Part shown: piece after piece, positions 17,026-25,942 of the stretch
Layout of the letters: each line of letters opens with the position of its first letter
How positions within the stretch are numbered: position 1 is the first letter of the stretch
From: Paenibacillus xylanilyticus
GTDB taxonomy: Bacteria > Bacillota > Bacilli > Paenibacillales > Paenibacillaceae
Direction: 5' to 3'
Assembly: GCF_009664365.1 (NCBI RefSeq)
Contig: NZ_CP044310.1
Coordinates: 5,581,501-5,645,500, forward strand
DNA length: 64,000 nt
Notes under the pieces: generated by a model
Database searches by the model: none
Told to the model about the DNA's origin: nothing
What the model saw: only the letters and a program-made list of their open reading frames with translations
Made by a program: the position numbers and the translations under genes

Positions 17026-17958
17026 CTAACGAGATGTAAGAGAGATTTTAAATGAGGTCCGCTCATAGGGTACACTGCGCAGCTCAATGCGTCCCCCCAT
17101 GCGTTCGACAAGTCGTTTCGTGATGGTGAGGCCAAGCCCGCTTCCATGATAGAGACGGTTGCGGGAATCCTCCAGCGTATACATACGTTCAAAAACACGG
17201 TCCTGTTCTTTTTCCGGAATGCCTTTACCCTTGTCCCAAATCTGCAGCATGACCTCTCCATGATTCGTTGGTTCAAGCAGCAGGCCCAATACCTTACCGT
17301 CCGCCCCATATCGCATTGCATTCGTGATCAGATTATCCAGCACCCGGTCGAGTGCATCCTCATTGCCGGTTACGAAGAGATCATTCTCAGGAATGGACAG
17401 CTCCACCTGCAGACCCTGATTCGTTAACATTTCATAAAAGGAGAGCATCTTCACCCGGCATAATTCACTAAGATTTATTCGAGTCAATGCAAGCTCGGTA
17501 TCCCCTGACTCCAGTTTGGCCAGATCAAAGAAAGAATGGATCAGACGCAGCACCTCCTGCGCTTTATCCTGAATCTTGCTGATCATACCTTCCCGTTCCT
17601 GATCGGTTAATGAAGAGCTATGGAGTAGCGTTTCACTATAACCCATCACGACCGTTAGAGGGGTTTTCAAGTCGTGGGAGATGTTGGAGAGCATATTGCG
17701 GATCTCCTTCTCCTGATTGGCATAACGGGCACCGGTCCGGTGTGCGTAGTCCAGCAATTCGTTGATATCCCCCAGCAGGAGGCGAATCTGTGCATCGCTG
17801 CTAAAGACCAGCAAACGCTCATATGTCCCCTCTTCCAGAATGCCTCCGAGCTTCTGATGAATATATGCCAATTGCCGGCTGCGCTTATTCAGCCTCACAG
17901 CGAGTAAAATGACAACCATGAGGAGAGCAACAGTTAAGATGGCCAATAGGATGATCAC
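17026..17958 (-). CDS. Sensor histidine kinase without extracellular domain
   Basis: A 310-residue kinase. It has a single N-terminal membrane segment (ILLAILTVALLMVVILLAVRL) and then only cytoplasmic domains: a short linker, HisKA with NISHDLKTPLTVVMGYSETLL and the ATP domain with ITNAMRYGADG and GSGLGLTITKRLVERMGG. I set the start at GTG 17958. It overlaps the regulator stop as GTGA and has GGAGGTGGAG inside the end of the regulator gene. Lacking a sensor domain, it may read the state of the linked ABC exporter or a membrane signal. Confidence 0.9.
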   Translation of the reverse strand: MIILLAILTVALLMVVILLAVRLNKRSRQLAYIHQKLGGILEEGTYERLLVFSSDAQIRLLLGDINELLDYAHRTGARYANQEKEIRNMLSNISHDLKTPLTVVMGYSETLLHSSSLTDQEREGMISKIQDKAQEVLRLIHSFFDLAKLESGDTELALTRINLSELCRVKMLSFYEMLTNQGLQVELSIPENDLFVTGNEDALDRVLDNLITNAMRYGADGKVLGLLLEPTNHGEVMLQIWDKGKGIPEKEQDRVFERMYTLEDSRNRLYHGSGLGLTITKRLVERMGGRIELRSVPYERTSFKISLTSR

Positions 17959-18674
17959 TTGGACTCCACCTCCAGCTTGTAACCGATCCCCCACAACGTT
18001 TTGATATACTGCGGATTCGATGGATCGGTCTCGATCTTTTCGCGCAGCCTCCGCATGTGTACGTTAATAATATTTTCGTCCCCATAATACGGATCATTCC
18101 AGACAGAGGCGTAAATCTGTGCTTTCGTAAACACTCTGCCAGGATGCGTAACAAACAGCTTAAGAATGCCAAATTCCTTGGATGTCAGTCTTACAGGGAT
18201 GCCTTCCCGCTCCACTTCATAGGTTTCCATATCCACGACCAGCCCGCCAATTTCAATCCGTTGATCCTTAGCTGGTGTCGAGGTAACCGAGGGTACTGTA
18301 TAATTGGCGCGGCGAATGGCCGCCTTGATTCGCGCGGTCAATTCGATGAGGGAGAACGGCTTGCTCAAATAGTCGTCTGCACCTAAACCAAGCCCCAGTG
18401 CCTTGTCCACTTCCCCATCCTTTGCAGATAATATTAAGACAGGGACAAGACTGGCAGCTCTGATGGTCTGCAGTACGTCCATGCCGCTTCGCTCCGGCAG
18501 CATGAGGTCCAGAATGACCAGATCAAACGCAGGCTCCGCTTCTCGAAACTTATGCTCAGCCTCTAATCCGTCATATGCGTACGTGACGTTGTACCCCTCT
18601 TTCTCCAGATATGGCCCAACCATCTCGCTAATTGAACGATCGTCTTCCACAAGCAGCAAACGGTGACTCGACAC
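17955..18674 (-). CDS. OmpR-family response regulator
   Basis: A 239-residue regulator. The receiver begins HRLLLVEDDRSISEMV, with the phosphoacceptor Asp in FDLVILDLMLPERSG and the Lys in DDYLSKPFSLIEL; the winged helix ends NVHMRRLREKIE...TLWGIGYKLEVE. The start is GTG 18674 behind GGGGGAAA; the longer frame from 18779 has no ribosome site and adds 35 non-family residues. It overlaps the kinase gene by four bases and probably controls the BcrAB-like genes downstream. Confidence 0.94.
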   Translation of the reverse strand: MSSHRLLLVEDDRSISEMVGPYLEKEGYNVTYAYDGLEAEHKFREAEPAFDLVILDLMLPERSGMDVLQTIRAASLVPVLILSAKDGEVDKALGLGLGADDYLSKPFSLIELTARIKAAIRRANYTVPSVTSTPAKDQRIEIGGLVVDMETYEVEREGIPVRLTSKEFGILKLFVTHPGRVFTKAQIYASVWNDPYYGDENIINVHMRRLREKIETDPSNPQYIKTLWGIGYKLEVESK

Positions 18675-18771
18675 GTGATTTCCCCCAACTTTTTTGTTTT
18701 CTTTTATTACCTCACAGTTCACACGAATTGGCAATGCGTGGAATAACACTCTATCTAATCTCATCTCAAAA

Positions 18772-18823
18772 AAAAACAAAAAAAGGCAGGATAGCCACCT
18801 GTATTCAAGGTGGCTCGCCTGCC
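18772..18823 (-). terminator. Strong terminator after the degV-type gene
   Basis: GGCAGG pairs with CCTGCC (18785-18823) with an inner AGCCACCT/AGGTGGCT stem and a 7-base loop, followed on the minus strand by a long U-rich run. Confidence 0.9.
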
Positions 18824-18842
18824 ATGTCGATCACTAATCCAT

Positions 18843-19685
18843 CTATGTCGTCTCGCTTCGTATCCAGCACAGACCAATCGTACCTGCACCTGCGTGAATA
18901 CCCACCACAGGGATAAAAGGCATGATTTCCGTCTTCAATCGGGGCAGCAGATCGGCGATTTGCTGCTTGATCGTGTTGGCTTCTTCCTGGTTATCTGCAT
19001 GCATGATACACACATGTTTTACTTTCTCCATGTCTACCTTAAGCACCTCTAACATGCGCTGTTTGGCTCGCTTGAAGGTACGAATCTTCTCGTTCACGAC
19101 GACCTTGCCTTCTTCAAATCGCAAGAGCAGATGAATTTTCAACAATTGGCTGAGTACAAGCTGTGTGCCTGAAACCCGCCCACTACGGTGAAGATGCTGC
19201 AGACAGGCCGGAATGAGGTAAAAGGACATGTTGTCCATCATCTGTTCGATGTGAAGCTTGATTTCAGATACGGAACATTCCAGTTTCTGCATTTCCACGC
19301 CCTGCAAAATCATCTCCCGCAGCGGGTAAGCTCCCGCTCTGGAATCAATTGCCGTTATCGATACTCCAGCAATCTCTGCCGCCTGCATTGAAGTATGCAG
19401 CGTTCCGCTAAGTGCAGTTGAGCAGTGAATGGTAATAATCTCATCATACTGACCTTTTAGCGATTCATATAGTTCGATAAACTCACCTATAGGGGGCTGA
19501 GAGCTGGTTGCCCTTGCAGCCTCTGTAAGCATCTCATAGAACTGTTCGGATGAGATGTCTTCGGTCTCCCGATAGCATTCCTCTCCAAATACAACGCGCA
19601 GCGGTACAATGTATACATGATTTTGCTCTGCAAACAGCGGATCGAGTGTGCTGGTACTGTCGGTAACCCATGCAATTTTTTTCAT
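18843..19685 (-). CDS. DegV-family fatty-acid-binding protein
   Basis: A 280-residue DegV protein. Members bind fatty acids and the FakB relatives present them to the kinase FakA. Seen here are IAWVTDSTSTLD at the N-terminus, VPLRVVFGEECYRE, the TSSQPPIGEF segment, the STALSGTLHTSMQAAE loop and the C-terminal GIHAGAGTIGLCW. The ATG at 19685 is chosen for its AGAGAAGG ribosome site and family-like start. No FakA gene is adjacent. A cre-like palindrome lies about 95 bp upstream. Confidence 0.93.
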   Translation of the reverse strand: MKKIAWVTDSTSTLDPLFAEQNHVYIVPLRVVFGEECYRETEDISSEQFYEMLTEAARATSSQPPIGEFIELYESLKGQYDEIITIHCSTALSGTLHTSMQAAEIAGVSITAIDSRAGAYPLREMILQGVEMQKLECSVSEIKLHIEQMMDNMSFYLIPACLQHLHRSGRVSGTQLVLSQLLKIHLLLRFEEGKVVVNEKIRTFKRAKQRMLEVLKVDMEKVKHVCIMHADNQEEANTIKQQIADLLPRLKTEIMPFIPVVGIHAGAGTIGLCWIRSETT

Positions 19686-19777
19686 TCCAACCTTCTCTCT
19701 TGCCGGATTGTTGAAGCTGTATCCTCCATCGTCAGGCACATGCCCGGCGGATTATTTTAAATTTGAATAACACTAAT

Positions 19778-19791
19778 TGTAAACGTTTACG
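19778..19791. promoter_or_regulatory. cre-like palindrome between degV-type and exporter genes
   Basis: TGTAAACGTTTACG contains the perfect 12-bp palindrome GTAAACGTTTAC and fits the CcpA operator consensus with one mismatch. It lies in a 305-base divergent region, 93 bp from the DegV start and 200 bp from the exporter start. Which gene it serves is not determined. The rest of the gap shows no coding frame. Confidence 0.5.
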
Positions 19792-19990
19792 TCATTACTC
19801 CTTCATTATAAAGGACCTGGCGAACCGATGTCTTGTGGCGCATTATTGAACAGCCCCGTTTCTTCCGGGATATCCCAAAAAAATGTCTTGCCTGTGAAGG
19901 AATATATTGGTATGCTGTTGTCCTTCTCTCTTTTTCGCCTTGACTGAAGTGAACGGGACCGCCGTTCAATCCACTTATCGGAGGTGTTAT

Positions 19991-20767
19991 ATGCTTTATC
20001 TCACTCTGGCTTCCAAAGCCTACGCCCGGAATCTGCAATACCGCGGAGCACACATGGTACATAACCTGGCAAGCGCCATGTTCGGTTACATGTATGCCTG
20101 CCTCTGGATCGGTATCGGGGCCGATCACTCTCTCGGGGAATACGGGACACAGGGGATGGTCAGTTACATTGCGTTTACGCAATCCTCTCTCTGGATCTCG
20201 GGTTTTCTCACCAATGGACTCGGAATTCCTCTTACAGTCAGGACAGGGCAGATCGCGCTGGATCTGATGAGGCCGGTGCATCTGTTTACTCACCTTATGG
20301 CACGCGAATGGGGACAGATTGCCTACCAGTTCGTGTACAAGAGCATTCCAATCTACCTGCTATTCTCTATCGTTTTTTCCCTGCAATGGCCTACGGAGGT
20401 CTCAACCCTGTTATTTGCAGCGCTTGGTCTTGCCGGCGCATCCTACTTATCCATCTGCATGAATTACATCATTGGGGTTACTGCCATCTGGACGACCGAA
20501 TCATCCTGGCTACACTGGGGCAATCATGCCATGATGAATTTGCTGGCTGGTTTCTTCATTCCACTCGAATGGCTTCCTGACTGGCTCGAACGTCTGGCCT
20601 GGTTATCACCCTATCCCTTTCTGCTCTATGTTCCTACCCGAATCTATCTCGGTTTTGAAGATGGCTCCTTGCTCTGGGGAACCTTGCTTTGGTGTGTGCT
20701 CATGACCCTGATCTGTCTGGTCATCACCCATGTGATGCGCCGCAAAGTGGAGGTGCAGGGCGGATGA
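19991..20767 (+). CDS. ABC-2 type permease, first of two (PF06182-like)
   Basis: A 258-residue membrane protein with six predicted helices. It begins MLYLTLASKAYARNLQYRGAH when read in short pieces, typical of the paired permeases found with daunorubicin-type ATPases. The segment PFLLYVPTRIYLGF near the C-terminus is characteristic of this family. GGAGGTG 6 bases before the ATG fixes the start. It overlaps the next gene by four bases (ATGA). The exported substrate is unknown; related three-gene sets are often annotated as multidrug or secondary-metabolite exporters. Confidence 0.88.
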   Translation: MLYLTLASKAYARNLQYRGAHMVHNLASAMFGYMYACLWIGIGADHSLGEYGTQGMVSYIAFTQSSLWISGFLTNGLGIPLTVRTGQIALDLMRPVHLFTHLMAREWGQIAYQFVYKSIPIYLLFSIVFSLQWPTEVSTLLFAALGLAGASYLSICMNYIIGVTAIWTTESSWLHWGNHAMMNLLAGFFIPLEWLPDWLERLAWLSPYPFLLYVPTRIYLGFEDGSLLWGTLLWCVLMTLICLVITHVMRRKVEVQGG

Positions 20768-21564
20768 AGCGAACTTCCTGGTACCATCTATATAAAATAC
20801 TGATTCGAACCAGCATCCGCAGCCGGATGCAGTACAAGTTCAATTTTATATTGGCATCCGTTCTGGCCGCACTGATTCAGATCTCCGAATTTCTCATGGT
20901 TGCGCTGGTGCTGCATCAGTTTGGTGCGATTAAAGGCTGGTCTCTGCATGAGATCGGTTATCTGTTCGCCATCATGACGTTATCCAAAACACTTTACCGT
21001 ACCTTCGGCAATGAGGTTCATCATCTGGAGAAATATTTAGTCGGCGGCGAACTGGATCAACTGTTAACGAGGCCCATGCCCGTATTACTTGCCCTGCTGC
21101 CGCAAAATTTCCGCATCATGGTCGGCGAAGTGCTTCAGGGAGGATTCATTCTATGCTGGTCTCTGGCAGGCATGATGCACAGCGGGCAGATCGGCTGGAC
21201 GGTCATTCCCCTCTCTCTGCTGATTATTGTGACCGGAGCCATCATCCTCTTCTCCATTGGACTGGCTACAGCGACGCTGGGATTCTGGACCACACGGATT
21301 GAAGAACTGCAGACAATCACTGAAGATGCCGCCCGTACAGCTGCCCAATATCCGCTAACGTTATATCCCAAGTGGATGTCCGGCATTCTGCTGACGGTCA
21401 TTCCGGTTGGATTCGTCAACTACATCCCCTCCCTGTATCTACTGCGGGGTCAAGGTGGAGCTTGGGTGCTTGCCGCGATTGCGGCTGTAGCTGCTTTGTG
21501 TCTGGCAGCCAGTCTGCGCTTCTGGAAATACGGTATCACCAAATATCAAAGCACGGGAAGCTAA
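20764..21564 (+). CDS. ABC-2 type permease, second of two
   Basis: A 266-residue protein with about six helices and the family features QYKFNFILASVLAAL, EVHHLEKYLVGGELDQLLTRP and ALRFWKYGITKYQSTGS-like ending. The LLTRPMPVLLALL segment is the conserved cytoplasmic loop of this permease type. Its ATG sits inside the stop of the first permease gene, so both subunits are made in equal amounts and probably form a heterodimer. Confidence 0.88.
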   Translation: MKRTSWYHLYKILIRTSIRSRMQYKFNFILASVLAALIQISEFLMVALVLHQFGAIKGWSLHEIGYLFAIMTLSKTLYRTFGNEVHHLEKYLVGGELDQLLTRPMPVLLALLPQNFRIMVGEVLQGGFILCWSLAGMMHSGQIGWTVIPLSLLIIVTGAIILFSIGLATATLGFWTTRIEELQTITEDAARTAAQYPLTLYPKWMSGILLTVIPVGFVNYIPSLYLLRGQGGAWVLAAIAAVAALCLAASLRFWKYGITKYQSTGS

Positions 21565-21578
21565 GGAGGGATCTTACC

Positions 21579-22553
21579 ATGAACATGATCACAGCGAGGC
21601 AGCTGCAAAAAGAATTCAAAACGCCGGTCGTTCGGGAAGGCCGGTTCTCCGGACTCCGGACGTTATTTTCACGCGAATACGTGTCCAAAGAGGCTGTACG
21701 TGACATCAGTTTTGACATTCCACAAGGGGAGTTCGTTGGATACATCGGGCCGAATGGTGCCGGTAAGTCAACCACGATCAAAATGTTGACCGGCATCCTC
21801 CACCCGACCTCGGGGGAAGTCCTGCTAGCCGGCATGAACCCGCATCAGGAAAGGCTGCAAACCGTAAGGCGACTAGGAGTAGTATTTGGTCAACGCAGCC
21901 AGCTCTGGTGGGATCTTCCCGTGAAGGATTCGTATGATATTCTGGCTGAAATGTACGGTGTACCTGCTGAACTCAAAAGGAAACGGTTGTCCCAGTTCGC
22001 TGAACTGCTGGACCTTGAATCCTTCTGGGCTACGCCTGTCCGTAAACTCTCACTTGGACAGCGAATGCGTGCAGATCTGGCAGCTTCCATGCTGCATGAT
22101 CCGGAACTGCTTTTTCTCGATGAACCCACCATTGGGCTGGATGTAAACGCCAAACGGAACATACGTCAGTTTCTGCGGACTCTAAATGAAGAGTTTGGCA
22201 AAACGATTTTGCTGACGACGCATGATATGGATGATATCGAGCAGTTATGCAGCCGGGTGATGGTTATCAATCACGGCCGGCTCACATATGACGGTACGAT
22301 CTCCTCTCTGCGGGATACGATTGGTCTGCCCACAATTATCCGGGTGACTTACCGAGGGGAGTTTCATATTCCGGATGCCATACCTCCTGCCATACAGATT
22401 ACAGGGGTGGATGGACTGGTCGTAACTGTACAAGTGAACCGGAAAGAATGGAGTACGATGAATATTCTGAAGCTGCTGGAGCAATGGGGCGAGATTATCG
22501 ATGTGGAGATGCAGGAACCGGATTTCGAAGATATTATCCACCAGGTATACTGA
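21579..22553 (+). CDS. ABC exporter ATP-binding protein (daunorubicin-type)
   Basis: A 324-residue ATPase for the two preceding permeases. Walker A is GPNGAGKST, followed by the Q-loop VVFGQRSQLWWDLPV typical of this branch, the signature LSLGQRMRADLAASML and Walker B LLFLDEPTIGLD; the C-terminal 80 residues are the usual regulatory extension. TAAGGAGGG gives the ATG at 21579, 14 bp after the permease stop. The order permease-permease-ATPase defines a complete exporter operon. Confidence 0.92.
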   Translation: MNMITARQLQKEFKTPVVREGRFSGLRTLFSREYVSKEAVRDISFDIPQGEFVGYIGPNGAGKSTTIKMLTGILHPTSGEVLLAGMNPHQERLQTVRRLGVVFGQRSQLWWDLPVKDSYDILAEMYGVPAELKRKRLSQFAELLDLESFWATPVRKLSLGQRMRADLAASMLHDPELLFLDEPTIGLDVNAKRNIRQFLRTLNEEFGKTILLTTHDMDDIEQLCSRVMVINHGRLTYDGTISSLRDTIGLPTIIRVTYRGEFHIPDAIPPAIQITGVDGLVVTVQVNRKEWSTMNILKLLEQWGEIIDVEMQEPDFEDIIHQVY

Positions 22554-22647
22554 TTGGCCCAATTTGGACAGATCTGGATGAGGGCCTGTTCGGATGCCGT
22601 TACATGCAAGAAGGACATGACGTACTGTAGTAACGGAGGTGAGGTTC

Positions 22648-23325
22648 ATGCTTGTCACTAAACATGTACTGGCCGCGTCCAGCACACACTCTACTCCCTA
22701 CTACATGGTGCGTGGTGCAGCGTCTGGCCCCGTGATGGTTGTCACTTCCGGCGTTCATGGAAATGAAACCGCAAGCATGGCTGCTGCGCAAAAACTCGCC
22801 GACGATTGCGCAGCAGGACGATTATCCATTCAGCGTGGTCTTCTCATTATTATTCCAAGAGTGAACCAGAAGGCTTATGGCAAAAAAATCAGGGGCAATC
22901 CCGATCTGAACAGAACATTTCCACGCCGCTTATCTGCCAAAGCGAAACATCCACTTGCTGCTGCCGTCTTTCGTCTGGCACGCGAACATGGACCGGACTG
23001 GTGGATCGACCTGCACGAGGCTAACGGATTGTCACAGCTCAGCTCCCGTGTATTGGGGCAAACCCTGATCACCAATCCCGGAAGCCGTGCTGTTCCAGCA
23101 TGCAGAAGAATTATTGAACACATGAATCGTTCCATCGCCATTCGTGATCGGCATTTCAACCTGAAGCAGCATGAGCTTCCTGGATCTGCCCGGACAGCTG
23201 CAGCCAGATTGCTGCAGGCTCGTTCCGTCACCGTTGAAACCTGCTGGAGCCTGAAGCGATCCGTACGGATCAAGTACCAGACGAGAATTGTACACCACTT
23301 TTTGCGGGAAGCAGGGTTTATTTGA
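22648..23325 (+). CDS. AspA/AstE-type zinc metallohydrolase (M14 family)
   Basis: A 225-residue protein of the succinylglutamate desuccinylase/aspartoacylase group. Zinc ligands His37 and Glu40 are in GVHGNETAS, the substrate arginine segment is NPDLNRTFPRR, the third ligand lies in WWIDLHEANG, and the C-terminal catalytic Glu is in SVTVETCWS. All key residues are present. The substrate is unknown. The ATG at 22648 has GGAGG at a normal distance; a GTG three codons earlier overlaps that ribosome site. It lies 94 bp after the exporter operon and may be cotranscribed. Confidence 0.85.
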   Translation: MLVTKHVLAASSTHSTPYYMVRGAASGPVMVVTSGVHGNETASMAAAQKLADDCAAGRLSIQRGLLIIIPRVNQKAYGKKIRGNPDLNRTFPRRLSAKAKHPLAAAVFRLAREHGPDWWIDLHEANGLSQLSSRVLGQTLITNPGSRAVPACRRIIEHMNRSIAIRDRHFNLKQHELPGSARTAAARLLQARSVTVETCWSLKRSVRIKYQTRIVHHFLREAGFI

Positions 23326-23330
23326 AATAA

Positions 23331-23370
23331 GTAACCTCCCTATTCCATCGTAATATGGAAGGGAGGTTAT
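23331..23370. terminator. Bidirectional terminator between metallohydrolase and merR genes
   Basis: AACCTCCC (23333-23340) pairs with GGGAGGTT (23361-23368), with an inner TTCCAT/ATGGAA stem. T-rich tracts on both sides serve both converging genes. Confidence 0.85.
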
Positions 23371-23374
23371 TATT

Positions 23375-23773
23375 TTATTCCTCTTTATTGTTACGGAAGG
23401 ATTGAATGTAGTTATGGATATCCTTTTCCGATGTCATGAGCAAGGCTTCAAGGAACCCTTGCATACGTTGCAGATTCTTAATGTGACTCTCAATGTCTGT
23501 GATTCGGTCACGTACCAGCATTTTCAGCTGTTCACTTTCCATATCCTCCTGGCTAAGCAGCTGCAAGTTTTCCTGAATCTCTTTGAGCGAATATCCCAGT
23601 GACTGTGCATCCTGAATAAATTTGATTTTGACCAGATAATCCTCTGTATATATTCGATATCCGTTAGATGCCCGGCGGGGAGCAGGCAGTATGCCACTAT
23701 TCTCGTAATAACGGATGGCGGCCATGCTTATTCCTGTCCGTTTCGCCAATTCGCCTCTCGTCATGGTACCCAC
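23375..23773 (-). CDS. MerR-family transcriptional regulator
   Basis: A 132-residue activator of the MerR type. The winged helix-turn-helix (TRGELAKRTGISMAAIRYYENSGILP, RRASNGYRIYTEDYLVKIKFI) is followed by a long dimer helix. It has no metal-binding cysteines, so it senses an organic or stress signal. The start is GTG 23773, 9 bases after AAAGGTGGG; the ATG three codons later is too far from that site. It is the second gene after the hydrolase (37-bp gap), and the shared promoter has a perfect MerR operator, so the operon is probably autoregulated. Confidence 0.9.
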   Translation of the reverse strand: MGTMTRGELAKRTGISMAAIRYYENSGILPAPRRASNGYRIYTEDYLVKIKFIQDAQSLGYSLKEIQENLQLLSQEDMESEQLKMLVRDRITDIESHIKNLQRMQGFLEALLMTSEKDIHNYIQSFRNNKEE

Positions 23774-23810
23774 AAAGTCTGTCCCACCTTTCCTCCTATT
23801 GTTAATTCAT

Positions 23811-25241
23811 CTACTTATTACCTATGCTTGTATATTCGGTATCGTATGCTGTCTCCGGGAAACGGTCTGATGGTCCTTCCAACAGCCCCTGCTGCTCTCC
23901 TTTCAGATAGCGGTCGAAGAATGCCAGCGTATACGATCTCGTGATATCCACATTATGCTCTGGCGTCATGCCCCTGGCAAACATTCGGGGCAAGATCAAC
24001 GAGATATCTGTGAAGCTCTGGTGGAAAAAACCATCCACAGTCAGGTAGTAGGTATCATTCAAGCTATGTGTCATGACATGATCCAAATCCGGTTCAAACT
24101 CCGGATAAAACACGTTGTCTTTTTCGGTAGCGTCTGGTGCAAAACTTTTGGCTGTCTCACCTGACATGATATACATAAACGGCTGTTTCATGGCTGTCGT
24201 GGAGACGGTCCCCCAGAATCCGCCTTCCAAACTGAGTCCTGCTTTGAAACGGTCATCCTGCGCCAGCGCTTCCGCTGTTGTCGCACCGCCGTAGGAGTGA
24301 CCAAAGATACCGACACGGTCCAAATCCAGCTTACCTTTCAGTAGTTGATTTGGATCATGTTTATTCCACTGGGTGAGCGTATCCAGTACAAAGCTTGCGT
24401 CAGCTGCACGTATGCCTACTCCTTGGACATTATACTGATACAGTTCTTCTGACGTATCGAATTCGGGATTAGCTTCATACGCCACGCCATGCCCGTCCGG
24501 AAATGTAACTTGTGCTGATGTGTACGGATGGTCTATCCCCACCACAATGTATCCATGGCTAACCAGTTCTTCAATAGCGGTCATACTTTGGAAACGGGCA
24601 GAACGAACCCCTGGAGAGAACAGCAGCACAGGATAACTGCTCTCGGCGGCCGATACCTTTGCACCCGTGACCACATGTGTGGGAATCGTGTCCAGATAGC
24701 TAAACACCTGTGGTGGAATACCGAACACGAGGCTGATAGCTTCACCCAGCTCTGCGGGATAATGCTCCAGCGGAAGTCCCTTGGCAGCTTCGTGATCCAC
24801 TGGATACCAGACATTGATCATAAGTTCTCGCTTGTCTCCTGGCTCAGGCGACTTCGTCTCTTCGCGGGATTCATCCACGAGCTGCTGTTGGAATGTACCG
24901 ATGGCATACAGGCCGGTTGGTTCAGGCATTGTAAAAGCAGGAAGTAACCAGGTCAGTGCCACTGAACCTGCACTAAGTAGCAATACCATGATAGAAGTCA
25001 GCGTGGCTTGGATCCGTGATCTGTGATTCTTTTGTCGAACAACAATCATAACCAAAAGAACCAGGACCAGAAGATATGTAGGCAGCATTTGCACTCGAAA
25101 TTGCTCTATTACACCGTGCAGCACAGTAAACAAAACCAAAGCAGATATCATAGCCATCCTCATCCCGCGTCTCGGACGAACCAGCATCAATATGGCGACC
25201 ACAAGAGTTACAAGTACTAAAATCCATTCCAATATTCTCAT
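23811..25241 (-). CDS. Membrane-anchored alpha/beta hydrolase (PAF acetylhydrolase-like)
   Basis: A 476-residue protein. The first 125 residues hold about four membrane helices; the rest is an alpha/beta hydrolase of the isoform II platelet-activating factor acetylhydrolase type. The nucleophile elbow is GHSYGG in RVGIFGHSYGGATTAEAL, an aspartate follows near LTVDG and the acid-histidine end lies around FFHQSFTD. The loop VLLFSPGVRSARFQSMTAIEELVSHGYIV (in pieces) shapes the oxyanion hole. Esterase or lipase action on the outer face is inferred. GGAGG precedes the ATG. It heads the operon with merR. Confidence 0.87.
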   Translation of the reverse strand: MRILEWILVLVTLVVAILMLVRPRRGMRMAMISALVLFTVLHGVIEQFRVQMLPTYLLVLVLLVMIVVRQKNHRSRIQATLTSIMVLLLSAGSVALTWLLPAFTMPEPTGLYAIGTFQQQLVDESREETKSPEPGDKRELMINVWYPVDHEAAKGLPLEHYPAELGEAISLVFGIPPQVFSYLDTIPTHVVTGAKVSAAESSYPVLLFSPGVRSARFQSMTAIEELVSHGYIVVGIDHPYTSAQVTFPDGHGVAYEANPEFDTSEELYQYNVQGVGIRAADASFVLDTLTQWNKHDPNQLLKGKLDLDRVGIFGHSYGGATTAEALAQDDRFKAGLSLEGGFWGTVSTTAMKQPFMYIMSGETAKSFAPDATEKDNVFYPEFEPDLDHVMTHSLNDTYYLTVDGFFHQSFTDISLILPRMFARGMTPEHNVDITRSYTLAFFDRYLKGEQQGLLEGPSDRFPETAYDTEYTSIGNK

Positions 25242-25274
25242 CGTTCAACCTCCAACATCTCTGTAATACAACAA

Positions 25275-25305
25275 GGATAAACCTTGAAGCATACTTCAAG
25301 GTCAA
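25275..25305 (-). promoter_or_regulatory. MerR-type promoter with dyad operator
   Basis: On the minus strand, -35 TTGACC (25300-25305) and -10 TTATCC (25275-25280) are separated by 19 bp, the overlong spacer that MerR activators untwist. The spacer is occupied by ACCTTGAAG-N4-CTTCAAGGT (25281-25302), a perfect 9-bp inverted repeat. It lies upstream of the hydrolase-merR operon. Confidence 0.85.
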
Positions 25306-25382
25306 GGTTAAACTTTTTGACCATATCATTAAGGGGCTGATATGATCTCTTCCAAATCAGGAATTAATAACAGTCATCATTA

Positions 25383-25444
25383 GAAAACCCGTCATACGTA
25401 GTACAGCAGCCCTGATTGGCTTGTACCTCGTCTGGCGGGTTTTC
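25383..25444. terminator. Long terminator hairpin after the YtkA-like gene
   Basis: GAAAACCCG (25383-25391) pairs with CGGGTTTTC (25436-25444), with further pairing inside (GTACA/TGTAC). It serves the minus-strand lipoprotein gene; the A/T arms make it usable in both directions. Confidence 0.8.
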
Positions 25445-25466
25445 ATGTTCAACTGAGCATTCTTTT

Positions 25467-25925
25467 TTAATCGCCCGAAGCGCTCTCTACAGTTACCTTG
25501 GTTCTCGGCATTGCATGCATGGCCCCAGCGGTTACATGGACCTGTACGACATATACGCCCGTTTCCTCGAACGCATAGTTAGCCTCGTAGATTCCATCCC
25601 CTGTGGATTGGGCTGTAATCGCTCCCTGAGCTTCCAGATCCTCAGGATTCATTCCTTGATCCACAGCAGGTGCTGCTGGTTCATCTTTTTCATTCCATAC
25701 CTGAAATTGCACATGGTCTGCATCATCCACGGGCTGACCTCCCTGCGTCAGTTTAATCTGCAGGGCAACATCATCCTGGATGGACACCTTATCCGGTACC
25801 ATGAGCTGCACCTTAATCATCTCCAGCGTATCTGTACTCTGGGATTGCTCATCGTTGGAGCAGCCCACAGTCGTAAGGAGCAGAATGATAATTAACGGCA
25901 TGAACCAACGGACTTGTCCACTCAT
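25467..25925 (-). CDS. YtkA/FixH-like lipoprotein
   Basis: A 152-residue lipoprotein: signal peptide with lipobox TTVGC (Cys22), then one immunoglobulin-like YtkA domain (VQLMVPDKVSIQDDVALQIKL, DGIYEANYAFEETGVYVVQVHV read in short pieces). Two histidine-methionine stretches near the C-terminus (HVTAGAMHAMPR) resemble copper-binding sites of related proteins, so an extracytoplasmic metal role is possible. It is directly downstream of bdbC with a 17-bp gap, so it is likely a partner in exported protein or oxidase maturation. Confidence 0.82.
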   Translation of the reverse strand: MSGQVRWFMPLIIILLLTTVGCSNDEQSQSTDTLEMIKVQLMVPDKVSIQDDVALQIKLTQGGQPVDDADHVQFQVWNEKDEPAAPAVDQGMNPEDLEAQGAITAQSTGDGIYEANYAFEETGVYVVQVHVTAGAMHAMPRTKVTVESASGD

Positions 25926-25942
25926 CCATCATCTGTCCTTTC

